A DNA stretch of 64,000 nucleotides from a virus, in IMG/VR virus record IMGVR_UViG_3300017971_000200, positions 97,621 through 161,620 of that record, one strand, 5' to 3'. A program made the position numbers and the translations under genes. Position 1 is the first letter of the stretch. Each line of letters starts with the position of its first letter. This document shows, piece after piece, positions 16,924-24,467 of this stretch. Below the pieces are notes generated by a model, which was not told where the DNA came from, made no database searches, and saw nothing but the letters and a program-made list of their open reading frames with translations.

Positions 16924-17197
16924 TTTTATTTCCTTTTACACTAATATAAGACTTTTTAGAATACTTGTCAACTGTTTTTTTCAGATACCATTGATAAATG
17001 GCGAAAATCTTATCAAAAAATGTAACATCACTTACTAAGTAACAACTGTGTTCTTGACCAGTATACTTCACTTTATTATCATGAAATATCTTTTCTTTTC
17101 CATACTTAGTACAATAAATGTATTTACCATGTTCATTCTTGAATATACATTTTTCGCCAACTAAAATGTTATTAAAATACTTTTTTTCTAACTTCAT
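16910..17197 (-). CDS. Hypothetical protein running through a promoter
   Basis: 95 residues. The first 70 are beta-rich; the last 25 (KKTVDKYSKK...) are encoded by promoter P6 itself and its leader, so the tail is probably dictated by the regulatory site rather than by function. Confidence 0.68.
   Translation of the reverse strand: MKLEKKYFNNILVGEKCIFKNEHGKYIYCTKYGKEKIFHDNKVKYTGQEHSCYLVSDVTFFDKIFAIYQWYLKKTVDKYSKKSYISVKGNKNVKK
16943..16981 (-). promoter_or_regulatory. Phage promoter P6
   Basis: TTGACA (16971-16966), 17-base spacer, TATATT (16948-16943), variant block GAAAAAAACAG. Lies inside the end of the 16910-17197 frame and drives the genes down to 12560. Confidence 0.85.
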
Positions 17198-17511
17198 TAA
17201 AATATCCCACTAAAACTTTGAAATGAAAATCCCATTATTAAAATTAAAAATACACCGATCGCCGTCAACAATGAAAATATCGATATTCCTACAAATTCCA
17301 TCGGTGTCATACTTTGCAATGTTGTATTCTTGTCATATGTAAAATACAAAAATAAAACTCCAACAACTATCAAGAAAATTCCAGGGTTATCGGCGAAAAC
17401 AAAAATAATCGACACCAATACACTTATTATTACTGAAATTAAAAGTATACCTACAAATAACCCTACTAACCAATGACTACCTTGATTAAAATTTTGTCTA
17501 CTCGTGTACAT
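17197..17511 (-). CDS. Membrane protein
   Basis: 104 residues with three hydrophobic segments (about 14-36, 40-57, 76-97). Start ATGTACACG; ends adjacent to the next gene's start. Confidence 0.72.
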   Translation of the reverse strand: MYTSRQNFNQGSHWLVGLFVGILLISVIISVLVSIIFVFADNPGIFLIVVGVLFLYFTYDKNTTLQSMTPMEFVGISIFSLLTAIGVFLILIMGFSFQSFSGIF

Positions 17512-17642
17512 TATATTTCCCTCGTGTTTAATTCAACTATAACTTTGTTTATCTCGCCCATTTCTTGTATGGAAGCACAAATGTAGCCAATAAGATAGGC
17601 GACAACCATCAAAAGAATACCTAATATAATCCATAAAAACAT
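17511..17642 (-). CDS. Membrane microprotein
   Basis: 43 residues (MFLWIILGIL...), one hydrophobic helix then an acidic tail. Shares its last bases with the next gene's start. Confidence 0.65.
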   Translation of the reverse strand: MFLWIILGILLMVVAYLIGYICASIQEMGEINKVIVELNTREI

Positions 17643-17645
17643 AAT

Positions 17646-17852
17646 TTACTCCATCAAATATTTATCTAAATAATTTTTAATTATTGTAAGTTTCTTTACT
17701 GTACCATGTACGTAAAACATACTTGTATAAAATGAAATCTTTGTTTCTGTCCAAAACTCAATATACTTTTTTTCTTCACACTCAATACAAAATCGTCTGA
17801 AATCAGCCTTCCCAAAACCACTAACCTCATATCTCATTTTCGCTTCACTCAT
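17646..17852 (-). CDS. Small hypothetical protein
   Basis: 68 residues, two Cys (RRFCIECEEK), beta then helix. No recognised family. Confidence 0.68.
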   Translation of the reverse strand: MSEAKMRYEVSGFGKADFRRFCIECEEKKYIEFWTETKISFYTSMFYVHGTVKKLTIIKNYLDKYLME

Positions 17853-17854
17853 TA

Positions 17855-18118
17855 TTAACCCTTTCCAAATAATCTAATCAAAATTGCTAATAACGCGGAT
17901 AATATAACTAAATCTTGTACCTTTAAATCACTCACTGGTTTATCAAACCAACTAGCAACTTGTGGTGAAGTAGCTATCATTTCTAATACATGGGCGAGAA
18001 AATAAACAATACAAAATAAAACAAATAATCCTATAATTGTTCCCACAATTAAAAGTATAGCCTTTCCAAACCACGAATCTAAAATACTCCAAAATCCTAA
18101 TGTAATCTTATTCCACAT
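17855..18118 (-). CDS. Small membrane protein
   Basis: 87 residues from the ATG at 18118 (MWNKITLGFW) following GGAAAGG; the frame also opens with GTG at 18133. Long hydrophobic helix at 21-48 and a second near 70-84. Confidence 0.7.
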   Translation of the reverse strand: MWNKITLGFWSILDSWFGKAILLIVGTIIGLFVLFCIVYFLAHVLEMIATSPQVASWFDKPVSDLKVQDLVILSALLAILIRLFGKG

Positions 18119-18136
18119 ATAAAACCTTTCCACAAG

Positions 18137-18173
18137 TTAAAGTGTCAACTAAATATTAAAGTGTCAACTAAAT
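18137..18173. repeat. Tandem 18-bp direct repeat containing TTGACA
   Basis: TTAAAGTGTCAACTAAAT occurs at 18137-18154 and 18156-18173, exact copies one base apart. On the minus strand each has TTGACA, but no TATATT lies 17 bases downstream. The right copy provides the stop codon of 18168-18347. Confidence 0.85.
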
Positions 18174-18347
18174 TCGTTTTGTATATGTTATCAACACTGA
18201 ATATTTCCTATCACTCATTTGATATTGTAACTCACATGAAACCCGTTCGTCGGGATATAGTGAATCTAAAAAATCATTTACCTTTTTCTCAAAACTTACT
18301 TCACGAGTATCTTCTATTAATTTAACCTGAAATTTCTTTGGTGACAT
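18168..18347 (-). CDS. Small hypothetical protein
   Basis: 59 residues (MSPKKFQVKL...), alpha/beta, with AAGGAATAAG ahead of the ATG. Ends in the tandem repeat. Confidence 0.65.
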   Translation of the reverse strand: MSPKKFQVKLIEDTREVSFEKKVNDFLDSLYPDERVSCELQYQMSDRKYSVLITYTKRI

Positions 18348-18363
18348 AACTTATTCCTTTTAA

Positions 18364-18651
18364 TTAGTCATTTATTAATAATAATCTTATTCCATCTTCA
18401 CTTTTATAATTCCATCCAGCTATCTCGTCACTGTTCATATCATTGTGCGTATGAAAAAATACCTTGTGATTCTCGGTCTCAACATTGATAACTTCCACGG
18501 AATCAAAATGTAACTTACCCTTACTATCCCTACGAGCGGGACCGGAAAAATCGTCAAAACGACCATCTAACTCGGATACTTCCCAAACTAAACTACGGTT
18601 CTTCTTGTTCCAAGCACGTTTCATCAATTCCTTTGTTACATATAATCTCAT
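18364..18651 (-). CDS. Hypothetical protein, first gene of transcript
   Basis: 95 residues from the ATG at 18651 (MRLYVTKEL) after AAAGGATTTT. A frame start at 18693 would sit on the promoter. Charged alpha/beta protein ending in an acidic segment. Confidence 0.73.
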   Translation of the reverse strand: MRLYVTKELMKRAWNKKNRSLVWEVSELDGRFDDFSGPARRDSKGKLHFDSVEVINVETENHKVFFHTHNDMNSDEIAGWNYKSEDGIRLLLIND

Positions 18652-18684
18652 TCCTAAAATCCTTTCAAATTTTATCAGTACTAT

Positions 18685-18723
18685 AATATACAAAATAAAA
18701 CCGTATTTGTCAACTGTTTTCTG
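18685..18723 (-). promoter_or_regulatory. Phage promoter P7
   Basis: TTGACA (18713-18708), 17-base spacer, TATATT (18690-18685), full upstream block. The TGA of the upstream gene is within the -35. Confidence 0.88.
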
Positions 18724-18961
18724 ATAAATCTGGTAACTTTGGTAAATCCACTTTCATAAAATGTGCTTCCTCTACCTCACTCTCGTACATAAACTGCCCG
18801 CTCGCTACATACATAAATCCATTAGCACACCTGTGTACTTCCATAAACATTAACTCCGGTTTAACGGTCTCACCATTCGGTCTGTCATACTTACCATATC
18901 GATAACCATAAAACCAATAACAACCTTCCTCTTTCGGAAATTCTCTACTCCATTTACTCAT
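18710..18961 (-). CDS. Hypothetical protein
   Basis: 83 residues. The start (EEGCYWFYGYRYG) resembles small phage proteins that begin G-x-Y-W-x-x-R. Ends LSENS plus stop, encoded by promoter P7. Confidence 0.72.
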   Translation of the reverse strand: MSKWSREFPKEEGCYWFYGYRYGKYDRPNGETVKPELMFMEVHRCANGFMYVASGQFMYESEVEEAHFMKVDLPKLPDLSENS

Positions 18962-19077
18962 TCTAATTCTCCATTTCTCGGGGCGAGCCCGATACCAATC
19001 ACTCTTTTAATAATTTTACGTTCGGAAACGGCGACTCCACCAATAATTACTTTAATTAATTTCTCGCCGCTAACCAA
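18958..19077 (-). CDS. Small protein with TTG start
   Basis: 39 residues from a TTG at 19077 with AAAGGAT just upstream and an ATGA overlap with the next gene. Sequence MVSGEKLIKVIIGGVAVSER. Short and non-ATG, so tentative. Confidence 0.45.
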   Translation of the reverse strand: MVSGEKLIKVIIGGVAVSERKIIKRVIGIGLAPRNGELE

Positions 19078-19083
19078 TATCCT

Positions 19084-19275
19084 TTAATTAAAAATAATCG
19101 TTTCGGAAACTTCTCTGGGTTGCGGAATATAAATAACTTCACCATCGGTAAATATGTTCATTTCCTTAAACTCGTATAAAGGAAGTTCCTCAATATCATC
19201 TACTAAATCAATCGGTACGTTTCGTATAACCTTTTCACCTGAATCGTTGTGAAATATCATCTTGACTGTAACCAT
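19084..19275 (-). CDS. Small hypothetical protein
   Basis: 63 residues, beta-rich, acidic, ending in a strand-like ETIIFN. AAAGG before the ATG. Confidence 0.7.
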   Translation of the reverse strand: MVTVKMIFHNDSGEKVIRNVPIDLVDDIEELPLYEFKEMNIFTDGEVIYIPQPREVSETIIFN

Positions 19276-19294
19276 TAAATAACCTTTCCTTTCT

Positions 19295-19909
19295 TTACCT
19301 CTGTAATACTAACTTCTTAGTGTCTCTAAAATACGTTGTCGTCATTTGATAAAAATATACACCACTCGATACCTGTTCACCATTATCATTCCTACCATCC
19401 CACCGTATCTTGTAATGTCCTATATCCTTACTCTCGTCAACTAAAACCCTAACCTTGTTCCCTAACATATCATAAACTACTATCGTTACACTCGTGTTCT
19501 TTGCTATACTATACTCAATCGTCGTTATGGGATTAAACGGGTTCAGATAATTTTGAGATAAATCATACGATTTATCTCCGTCATTATCCTCACCAACAAT
19601 TCGTGTAACTGTCGTGCTGACTTCATTCGACGGCCCACTCTCTAATACATTTAAAGAATCATCATGATATACTGCTGTGACTTTCCAATAATATGTCTCT
19701 CCCTCTGTAATCTGGTAATCATAATAAAAGGAATCTAAACCCGCTACATTATCTAAATATACCATCGTTCCTGCTTGTATATCCCTATACATCCTATAAT
19801 CAATAAGTGTATAATTTGGATCATTAGGTGGCGTCCACTCTAAATGTATATATTCCTGAGAAAATAACCCTTGACTTAATAAAAATAAAAATATTAATAA
19901 TTTTCTCAA
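19295..19909 (-). CDS. Secreted fibronectin-III-like protein with sorting domain
   Basis: 204 residues. Sec signal peptide (1-17); one fibronectin type III-like domain (about 20-105; LEWTPPNDP, YYWKVTAVY); then a type IX-type sorting domain from about 117 with QNYLNPFNPIT, VVYDMLGNKV and a final KKLVLQR strand. Together with 15245-16489 it shows the phage exports proteins for display on, or release from, the host surface. It could block other phages, alter adhesion or bind glycans; substrate unknown. Confidence 0.86.
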   Translation of the reverse strand: MRKLLIFLFLLSQGLFSQEYIHLEWTPPNDPNYTLIDYRMYRDIQAGTMVYLDNVAGLDSFYYDYQITEGETYYWKVTAVYHDDSLNVLESGPSNEVSTTVTRIVGEDNDGDKSYDLSQNYLNPFNPITTIEYSIAKNTSVTIVVYDMLGNKVRVLVDESKDIGHYKIRWDGRNDNGEQVSSGVYFYQMTTTYFRDTKKLVLQR

Positions 19910-19937
19910 TGCGCCTCTCCGGTTACGGCGACAATCC

Positions 19938-20120
19938 TTATTTCTTCTTGTCCACCAATTCTGCTTTCATGATACTTACATCAACTACTATATATGCTAA
20001 AGCTAATAATACCATTCTCTCAAATGTATATATTCCAACATCAACACTTATTACAAATACAAAGTATACTATTAAATATGATCCAATTCTTTGAAAAACT
20101 CTTTTTGTGTGTTTATCCAT
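19938..20120 (-). CDS. Small membrane protein
   Basis: 60 residues with two hydrophobic helices (12-30 and 34-52) and basic ends. Overlaps the upstream gene by 8 bases. Confidence 0.68.
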   Translation of the reverse strand: MDKHTKRVFQRIGSYLIVYFVFVISVDVGIYTFERMVLLALAYIVVDVSIMKAELVDKKK

Positions 20121-20505
20121 TCTTTAATATCCCTTTTATTACATCAGCTAATGCTTTTAATCCCTCTAATGTGTCTACATGATATAAACCTACTCCAAAT
20201 CCCTTATACCATTCTTTAGGTGACGGACATCCACAATGACCAGCAACCCGAACAACCTGACCATATTCCTTATGTAACTTCTCGGCGACATCCGCAGGAA
20301 TACCCGGCCCTCGACATACCCAATATGTCCACGCTCTCTCAAATCCCCAACCTGAACCCTTAATCTCTCCAATTACGGATGTAGGTACTTCACCATCAAA
20401 AGGGCGACTGAATTTCGTATACTCAATACCAGCATACTTTAATTCTCTGATAATACCATCGTCACAATCCGCAACACCAGCATAATTCTTTAAATAATCA
20501 TCCAT
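20113..20505 (-). CDS. Hypothetical protein
   Basis: 130 residues, alpha/beta, with a conserved-looking centre (YWVCRGPGIPADVAEKL) and a Cys/Gly-rich loop (GHCGCPSPKEW). Looks like a real globular phage protein, but I cannot name the family. Confidence 0.76.
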   Translation of the reverse strand: MDDYLKNYAGVADCDDGIIRELKYAGIEYTKFSRPFDGEVPTSVIGEIKGSGWGFERAWTYWVCRGPGIPADVAEKLHKEYGQVVRVAGHCGCPSPKEWYKGFGVGLYHVDTLEGLKALADVIKGILKNG

Positions 20506-20521
20506 TTCTAATACCTTTCTC

Positions 20522-20656
20522 TTATCCTAATACCTCTATTTCATATCTACCATCAGGTAAATCATTAATTCTGTATGTTAAATGTTTCTTATCCAACTCT
20601 TTGATAGCTTTACCGAGTTTGCTGACTACAAATCTCGCTATTACTCGTCCTTTCAT
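20522..20656 (-). CDS. Small hypothetical protein
   Basis: 44 residues (MKGRVIARFV...), basic, alpha/beta. Preceded by AAAGG; no recognised family. Confidence 0.62.
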   Translation of the reverse strand: MKGRVIARFVVSKLGKAIKELDKKHLTYRINDLPDGRYEIEVLG

Positions 20657-20672
20657 TGTGTCGCCTTTCTTT

Positions 20673-21116
20673 TTATAAATTTCTTATCTCTATTGAATCA
20701 TCATACTCTAAATCGTATACATACTCTGTAGAATCACTTAAAATCTCAATCGTAGTCTCAACTAAAAAATCTGTATATACACCTAATGAATCCTTTGGTA
20801 CAATATATATCTGCTGAGCTAATGTGTAATACTCATAATAATCTTCATCCCACGCGTACCAGATCATCGAAATCGCTAATACACTGTCACTCGTCAATTT
20901 TGTGATGTCTGCCATATCAGGTGATAAAAATAACATTCCATCGTCGCCATTTGTAATACAAAATAAATCACTATCATCAAAACTCGTTTCAAGTGAATCT
21001 AAAAATTGTGTTTCTAATGAACTATATTCAAGACCATCGGTTACCCAAATCGTTGTCGGTAACTCTTGACCAAAACTTATTCCAACTAATAAAATGAATA
21101 TTAAACTAAATCTCAT
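20673..21116 (-). CDS. Secreted acidic protein
   Basis: 147 residues, Sec signal peptide (1-16, ISFGQ), strongly acidic mature part rich in Asp, Ser, Tyr. No sorting domain. Likely periplasmic or surface. Confidence 0.77.
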   Translation of the reverse strand: MRFSLIFILLVGISFGQELPTTIWVTDGLEYSSLETQFLDSLETSFDDSDLFCITNGDDGMLFLSPDMADITKLTSDSVLAISMIWYAWDEDYYEYYTLAQQIYIVPKDSLGVYTDFLVETTIEILSDSTEYVYDLEYDDSIEIRNL

Positions 21117-21270
21117 TAACCCATTTCTCCCATTCTTTACGGGTATACCATTTATCTCTATAATAATGTCCTTTACACTTCGGACAAAATATGTGAATTA
21201 AATCCATACCACTAAGATTTTGCGTTCCCTTGTTACCACAAAATTTACATTTCTTTGATTTTATCTCCAT
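21106..21270 (-). CDS. Small zinc-ribbon protein
   Basis: 54 residues; CKFC near 8 and CPKC near 29 form a zinc ribbon, followed by a Trp-rich helix (RKEWEKWVNEI). Stop overlaps the next start. Confidence 0.68.
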   Translation of the reverse strand: MEIKSKKCKFCGNKGTQNLSGMDLIHIFCPKCKGHYYRDKWYTRKEWEKWVNEI

Positions 21271-21524
21271 GACTTACTAAATCTCATTGCTGATTCAGCA
21301 CTACCACAATGCTTAATAGCTATAACAAAATGTGATCTTTCATCGTCACTAAAATTTCCATCTTTAAGACGTTCACTTTTATATTCGGCCCATGTCAATA
21401 AACGAAATAGATTTCCGGTACGTTTTAATATCTTCATAATATTTTGAGCAACAGTCTCTGTTTCGCTCTTATATACTATTGATTCATACGGAAAATTTGT
21501 AAAATCTGCTGGATATTTTTTCAT
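21261..21524 (-). CDS. Hypothetical protein
   Basis: 87 residues, mostly helical. GAAAGGAAACG upstream of the ATG. No family recognised. Confidence 0.7.
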   Translation of the reverse strand: MKKYPADFTNFPYESIVYKSETETVAQNIMKILKRTGNLFRLLTWAEYKSERLKDGNFSDDERSHFVIAIKHCGSAESAMRFSKSWR

Positions 21525-21544
21525 AACGTTTCCTTTCTTATTTA

Positions 21545-21772
21545 TTAGTTTTTGTCAAAAACTCCATCAATCTCTACACTTAATCTTTCTTCTTCTGTCA
21601 TTTCTCTAAATGAATAAATAGCACGTTCCATCTTATTCAAGTCAGCAAAATGTGTTCCCGTTACGCGCCAATCTCTCGGTGATACATCCTTTGTAAACTC
21701 GTCGTAAACTTCTTTGAATTCCTGAAGTTTTTCTAACATTTTCTTTTTCTTCTTGTCAAATGACTTACTCAT
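21545..21772 (-). CDS. Small helical protein
   Basis: 75 residues, charged, Lys-rich N-terminus. AAAGGATT before the ATG. Confidence 0.7.
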   Translation of the reverse strand: MSKSFDKKKKKMLEKLQEFKEVYDEFTKDVSPRDWRVTGTHFADLNKMERAIYSFREMTEEERLSVEIDGVFDKN

Positions 21773-22043
21773 TGTTAATCCTTTCTTCTATCGGTACATT
21801 AAGTTCAAATGAAGCAATCGGGTCGCCCATTGAATAAGGTACATACGCTTCAAAATCCTTAATCTCTTGAAGTGTACTTACTTCTTTACTTGTGTATATA
21901 TGGATCACTCCGTCTTTGCCCTTTATATAATGATATAACGTTTTAAGACTTTCAACATATACTAATAATGTATATCCCACGGGCTTGAGCCAGGTGTTCG
22001 GTTCAACTTCCCTATATCCCATCTTAGTTAGTTCTTCTTTCAT
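21765..22043 (-). CDS. Hypothetical protein
   Basis: 92 residues from the ATG at 22043 (MKEELTKMGY), which forms an ATGA overlap with the upstream stop. Alpha/beta. Confidence 0.7.
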   Translation of the reverse strand: MKEELTKMGYREVEPNTWLKPVGYTLLVYVESLKTLYHYIKGKDGVIHIYTSKEVSTLQEIKDFEAYVPYSMGDPIASFELNVPIEERINNE

Positions 22044-22489
22044 TTGTTTTCCCAAAATTTCTTGACTGCTTCTAAATACTCATTTAATTCATTCCATTCA
22101 GCTTCGCTGATACGCTCATACATTTCTACACTATACGTATCATATCTCTGGTAATCCTTTACCTCTTTCTTTATATTGATTTCTCCCTTTCTCATAGGGC
22201 TTCTTGGCTCGTCGCCGAAGAAAACTATTATAGCATCGGCTTCTACCCATATAACGCCATTAGAATCTAAATCAGCACTATGTAATTTGTAATAAAAACG
22301 CTGATCATTTCCAAAAGTACCTTTGTAATAAGCACCATTCTCATTGATGTCTTTTACTATCGCTAAATTTTTAGCATTAATCCTCTCAAATTCTTTCTCG
22401 TCGTTTATCTTGTCTTGCTTTTGAATCTCAAGATATTCGGCGCCTGTCTTGTCGGGATATTCACGCGCTAACTGATCAATAGTTCTCAT
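22040..22489 (-). CDS. Hypothetical protein
   Basis: 149 residues: helical N-terminal 45, beta-rich centre (ADAIIVFFGDE), helical end. No recognised family. Confidence 0.74.
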   Translation of the reverse strand: MRTIDQLAREYPDKTGAEYLEIQKQDKINDEKEFERINAKNLAIVKDINENGAYYKGTFGNDQRFYYKLHSADLDSNGVIWVEADAIIVFFGDEPRSPMRKGEINIKKEVKDYQRYDTYSVEMYERISEAEWNELNEYLEAVKKFWENK

Positions 22490-22783
22490 TTATTTTCCCT
22501 CTTTATCATTCTCACTGAAATATTCATCTTCCCAAATGTTGTTCAACGGATATGGTTCTTCTTTCGCTATAATGTCGGATTCGGATACTAATATCGATCC
22601 ACCGTCCTTACATAATATACCATACCATCTACCTTTTCTTTCTTCATCTGTTACAGGAACTTGTTGGGCATCTAACCATTCCTGACTTTGACCGGTTTCA
22701 CTAAATACTAAATAAATGTTAAATACACGTCCCTGATGTCCGTGTTTTCCTGTCCTTACATATTCGCCTAAATATGACTTCAT
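22490..22783 (-). CDS. Hypothetical protein
   Basis: 97 residues, beta-rich with an acidic tail. AGAGGAAT upstream of the ATG; the stop abuts the next start. Confidence 0.72.
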   Translation of the reverse strand: MKSYLGEYVRTGKHGHQGRVFNIYLVFSETGQSQEWLDAQQVPVTDEERKGRWYGILCKDGGSILVSESDIIAKEEPYPLNNIWEDEYFSENDKEGK

Positions 22784-22785
22784 TT

Positions 22786-22992
22786 CTATTCCTCTCTTAT
22801 TTTATCTATTGTGTCTTTAACGTCTTGTAACTCTTTATATACTTGTGTCGTGTTTTCGCCAATAATAAACCTAATCCGCTTCCGTTTATTTGGAAAAAAC
22901 GGTAATGCGGGAACGGTTATATAATACTTAATCTTCCTTACTCTATATCCCTTATATTCGCCTTCTAACAATGTGTCAAATTTCTTTATCAT
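22786..22992 (-). CDS. Small hypothetical protein
   Basis: 68 residues, basic and beta-rich, then a short C-terminal helix. AGGATAAATC before the ATG. Confidence 0.7.
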   Translation of the reverse strand: MIKKFDTLLEGEYKGYRVRKIKYYITVPALPFFPNKRKRIRFIIGENTTQVYKELQDVKDTIDKIREE

Positions 22993-22995
22993 GAT

Positions 22996-23235
22996 TTATC
23001 CTAATTTGTTGATAATCCAAATACCAATTCCAGCAACTACCATTGATCCATGTATAATGTATTCAGCTAATATGAATGTTTCTTTGATTTCAACTGATGT
23101 TAATTGTGTGTCTAATGACATAACTGAAAGTATAAAAGCTATAACTAAAGCTATGAAAAGTTCAAAAAATAATATCCTCTTTCCATAATACTTAACAAAC
23201 GCCCAAATTATATCCCACTTCGTTATATCCCACAT
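22996..23235 (-). CDS. Small membrane protein
   Basis: 79 residues from the ATG at 23235 (MWDITKWDII) after AAGGAGAG. Two hydrophobic helices (22-40, 54-73). Confidence 0.7.
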   Translation of the reverse strand: MWDITKWDIIWAFVKYYGKRILFFELFIALVIAFILSVMSLDTQLTSVEIKETFILAEYIIHGSMVVAGIGIWIINKLG

Positions 23236-23236
23236 A

Positions 23237-23407
23237 TTACTCTCCTTTATATGACCATTCAAAGTTCGGTTCTAATTTTAATATCTTGTTTTCAATATCC
23301 CAAAATCGTTTTAATGCTTCATCCGCAGCTTTCATCGTATAAGCTTTACTTACTTCCTCTTTGTATATTCTTTCATGTTCAACTTTTAATTTTTCTAATG
23401 TAGTCAT
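23237..23407 (-). CDS. Small coiled-coil protein, first gene of transcript
   Basis: 56 residues from the ATG at 23407 (MTTLEKLKVE) after GAGGAAAG; an in-frame ATG at 23422 is too close to promoter P8. Charged helix. Confidence 0.7.
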   Translation of the reverse strand: MTTLEKLKVEHERIYKEEVSKAYTMKAADEALKRFWDIENKILKLEPNFEWSYKGE

Positions 23408-23418
23408 TTTTTCTTTCC

Positions 23419-23574
23419 TCATTTATTATATCTAAATATACGAAAAAATAGCGTATTTGTCAACTGTTTTCTGATATTTCTGAAATCAATAAGCCTCTCA
23501 GCATTCAAAATCCCAATACCTAAAATCAACATCAATAATAACCAACTACCTAATAAAATGATTCTGATGTCCAC
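23419..23574 (-). CDS. Possible membrane microprotein, GTG start
   Basis: 51 residues from a GTG at 23574 that overlaps the upstream TAG, with GGAG eight bases before it. Hydrophobic helix (4-22); the C-terminus is encoded by promoter P8. Could also start at an internal ATG. Tentative. Confidence 0.4.
   Translation of the reverse strand: MDIRIILLGSWLLLMLILGIGILNAERLIDFRNIRKQLTNTLFFRIFRYNK
23435..23473 (-). promoter_or_regulatory. Phage promoter P8
   Basis: TTGACA (23463-23458), 17-base spacer, TATATT (23440-23435), full upstream block. Confidence 0.88.
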
Positions 23575-23915
23575 TACATATTCTCCAATTTCTCTTTTAA
23601 TCTTTTCGCCTTGTTCGCGAAAAATTCGTAATGTAAATCACCCTCACCAAGCGCGTCTCTCATATATTCAGCATCCTCGATTTCCTGCTTCAATCTGTAT
23701 TCGTAACTGTCCTCTACAAAATCTAAATCAAATGATTCCTTTGAAGCGGATCGCGATCCAGGTCCATCCCACCTGTCTATAAAAATGTTGTCGTTTTTAT
23801 ATCCATTATCTTTCAACCATCTATCCCTCGCCAAAATCGTCCTAAAATACTTCGTGTCAACATGAACGTCACTACGATCATATTCCTCGTAAATCTTGAC
23901 TACATGAACTTTCAT
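23574..23915 (-). CDS. Hypothetical protein, first gene of transcript
   Basis: 113 residues: beta strand then charged helix (RLKQEIEDAEYMRDAL). AAGGAGTC ahead of the ATG, close after promoter P9. Confidence 0.74.
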   Translation of the reverse strand: MKVHVVKIYEEYDRSDVHVDTKYFRTILARDRWLKDNGYKNDNIFIDRWDGPGSRSASKESFDLDFVEDSYEYRLKQEIEDAEYMRDALGEGDLHYEFFANKAKRLKEKLENM

Positions 23916-23943
23916 CTTCTGACTCCTTTTTTAATGTCACTAT

Positions 23944-23982
23944 AATATAATACATTTTAGCGTCATTGTCAACTGTTTTCTG
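23944..23982 (-). promoter_or_regulatory. Phage promoter P9
   Basis: TTGACA (23972-23967), 17-base spacer, TATATT (23949-23944), full upstream block. Its upstream side is the non-coding stretch. Confidence 0.88.
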
Positions 23983-24153
23983 ATATTTCTTTCAATGCTG
24001 GCAATATATTTTATCCTCTCATATCATATACACCGGGGCGCGTCTCAAAAAGCGACCTCACGACACAAGCACACAATGTTGAGCGCACCGGTGCTGCTGC
24101 TCTTCTGTTTTCCTGACTTTCCCCCTGTCTCCGTGTACCCGTGTCCAGCGCAT

Positions 24154-24183
24154 AAAAAAAACCGGACTCAAAAGAATCCGGTT
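24154..24183 (-). terminator. Rho-independent terminator
   Basis: Nine-pair stem (24161-24169 with 24174-24182, one G-T pair), four-base loop, then seven Ts on the minus strand. Confidence 0.85.
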
Positions 24184-24297
24184 CGCGGGGTGCGCTACCA
24201 TGCAGCTCGTATACGTTATAACTCGTTTGTCTACTCGTAAGTATGACTCACTCTTATATATTATACTCAGGGATACGGTTAAAAGTTCCCTAAAATA

Positions 24298-24327
24298 GAA
24301 AAAACCGAGGTGTGACCAGCACCTCGG
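24298..24327 (-). terminator. Rho-independent terminator after the CobS-like gene
   Basis: Perfect 8-bp stem CCGAGGTG/CACCTCGG (24305-24312 and 24320-24327), 7-base loop, followed by a T-run on the minus strand. Confidence 0.88.
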
Positions 24328-24389
24328 CTTTCCTTGCAAGAACGAGTAGGTATAGGAAAGGAGTTAACTATACCATACTCTTGTTTATA

Positions 24390-24438
24390 GTCCGAGACAC
24401 CACTCTCAGACTTATTAACCGGGACACCACTCCCGGTT
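24390..24438 (-). other. Twin RNA hairpins with identical GUGGUG loops
   Basis: Two 8-bp stems, 24390-24411 and 24417-24438, differ in stem sequence but keep the same six-base loop (GTGGTG on the transcript). They start about 30 bases after the CobS-like stop codon. Neither is followed by a T-run, so they are not ordinary terminators; they could be a protein-binding or RNA-stability element. Confidence 0.7.
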
Positions 24439-24467
24439 ATCCCCAACTAACCACCTATCCTATATAA

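Larger units (their letters stand above)
23990..24467. other. Non-coding structured stretch, GC-richer
   Basis: No convincing gene in about 480 bases; composition is clearly richer in G and C than its surroundings. It contains, in minus-strand order after the CobS-like stop: twin hairpins (24390-24438), a terminator (24298-24327), about 110 bases of unassigned sequence, and a second terminator (24154-24183), then a purine-rich segment. The interval between the two terminators (24184-24297) may be a small RNA, but no promoter is obvious. The 12-mer ACACAAGCACAC at 24063-24074 recurs at 26497-26508. Confidence 0.6.

Noticed and set aside
24184-24240. tRNA-like D-arm words (GGTAGCGCAC) followed by a hairpin with a CTTTTGA-like loop on the minus strand
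   Set aside because: The hairpin is the terminator stem plus T-run; no acceptor or T-arm can be closed around it.
24058-24339. Reading frame of 93 codons on the minus strand
   Set aside because: It covers two terminators, has no binding site, and its composition follows the GC-richer non-coding DNA.
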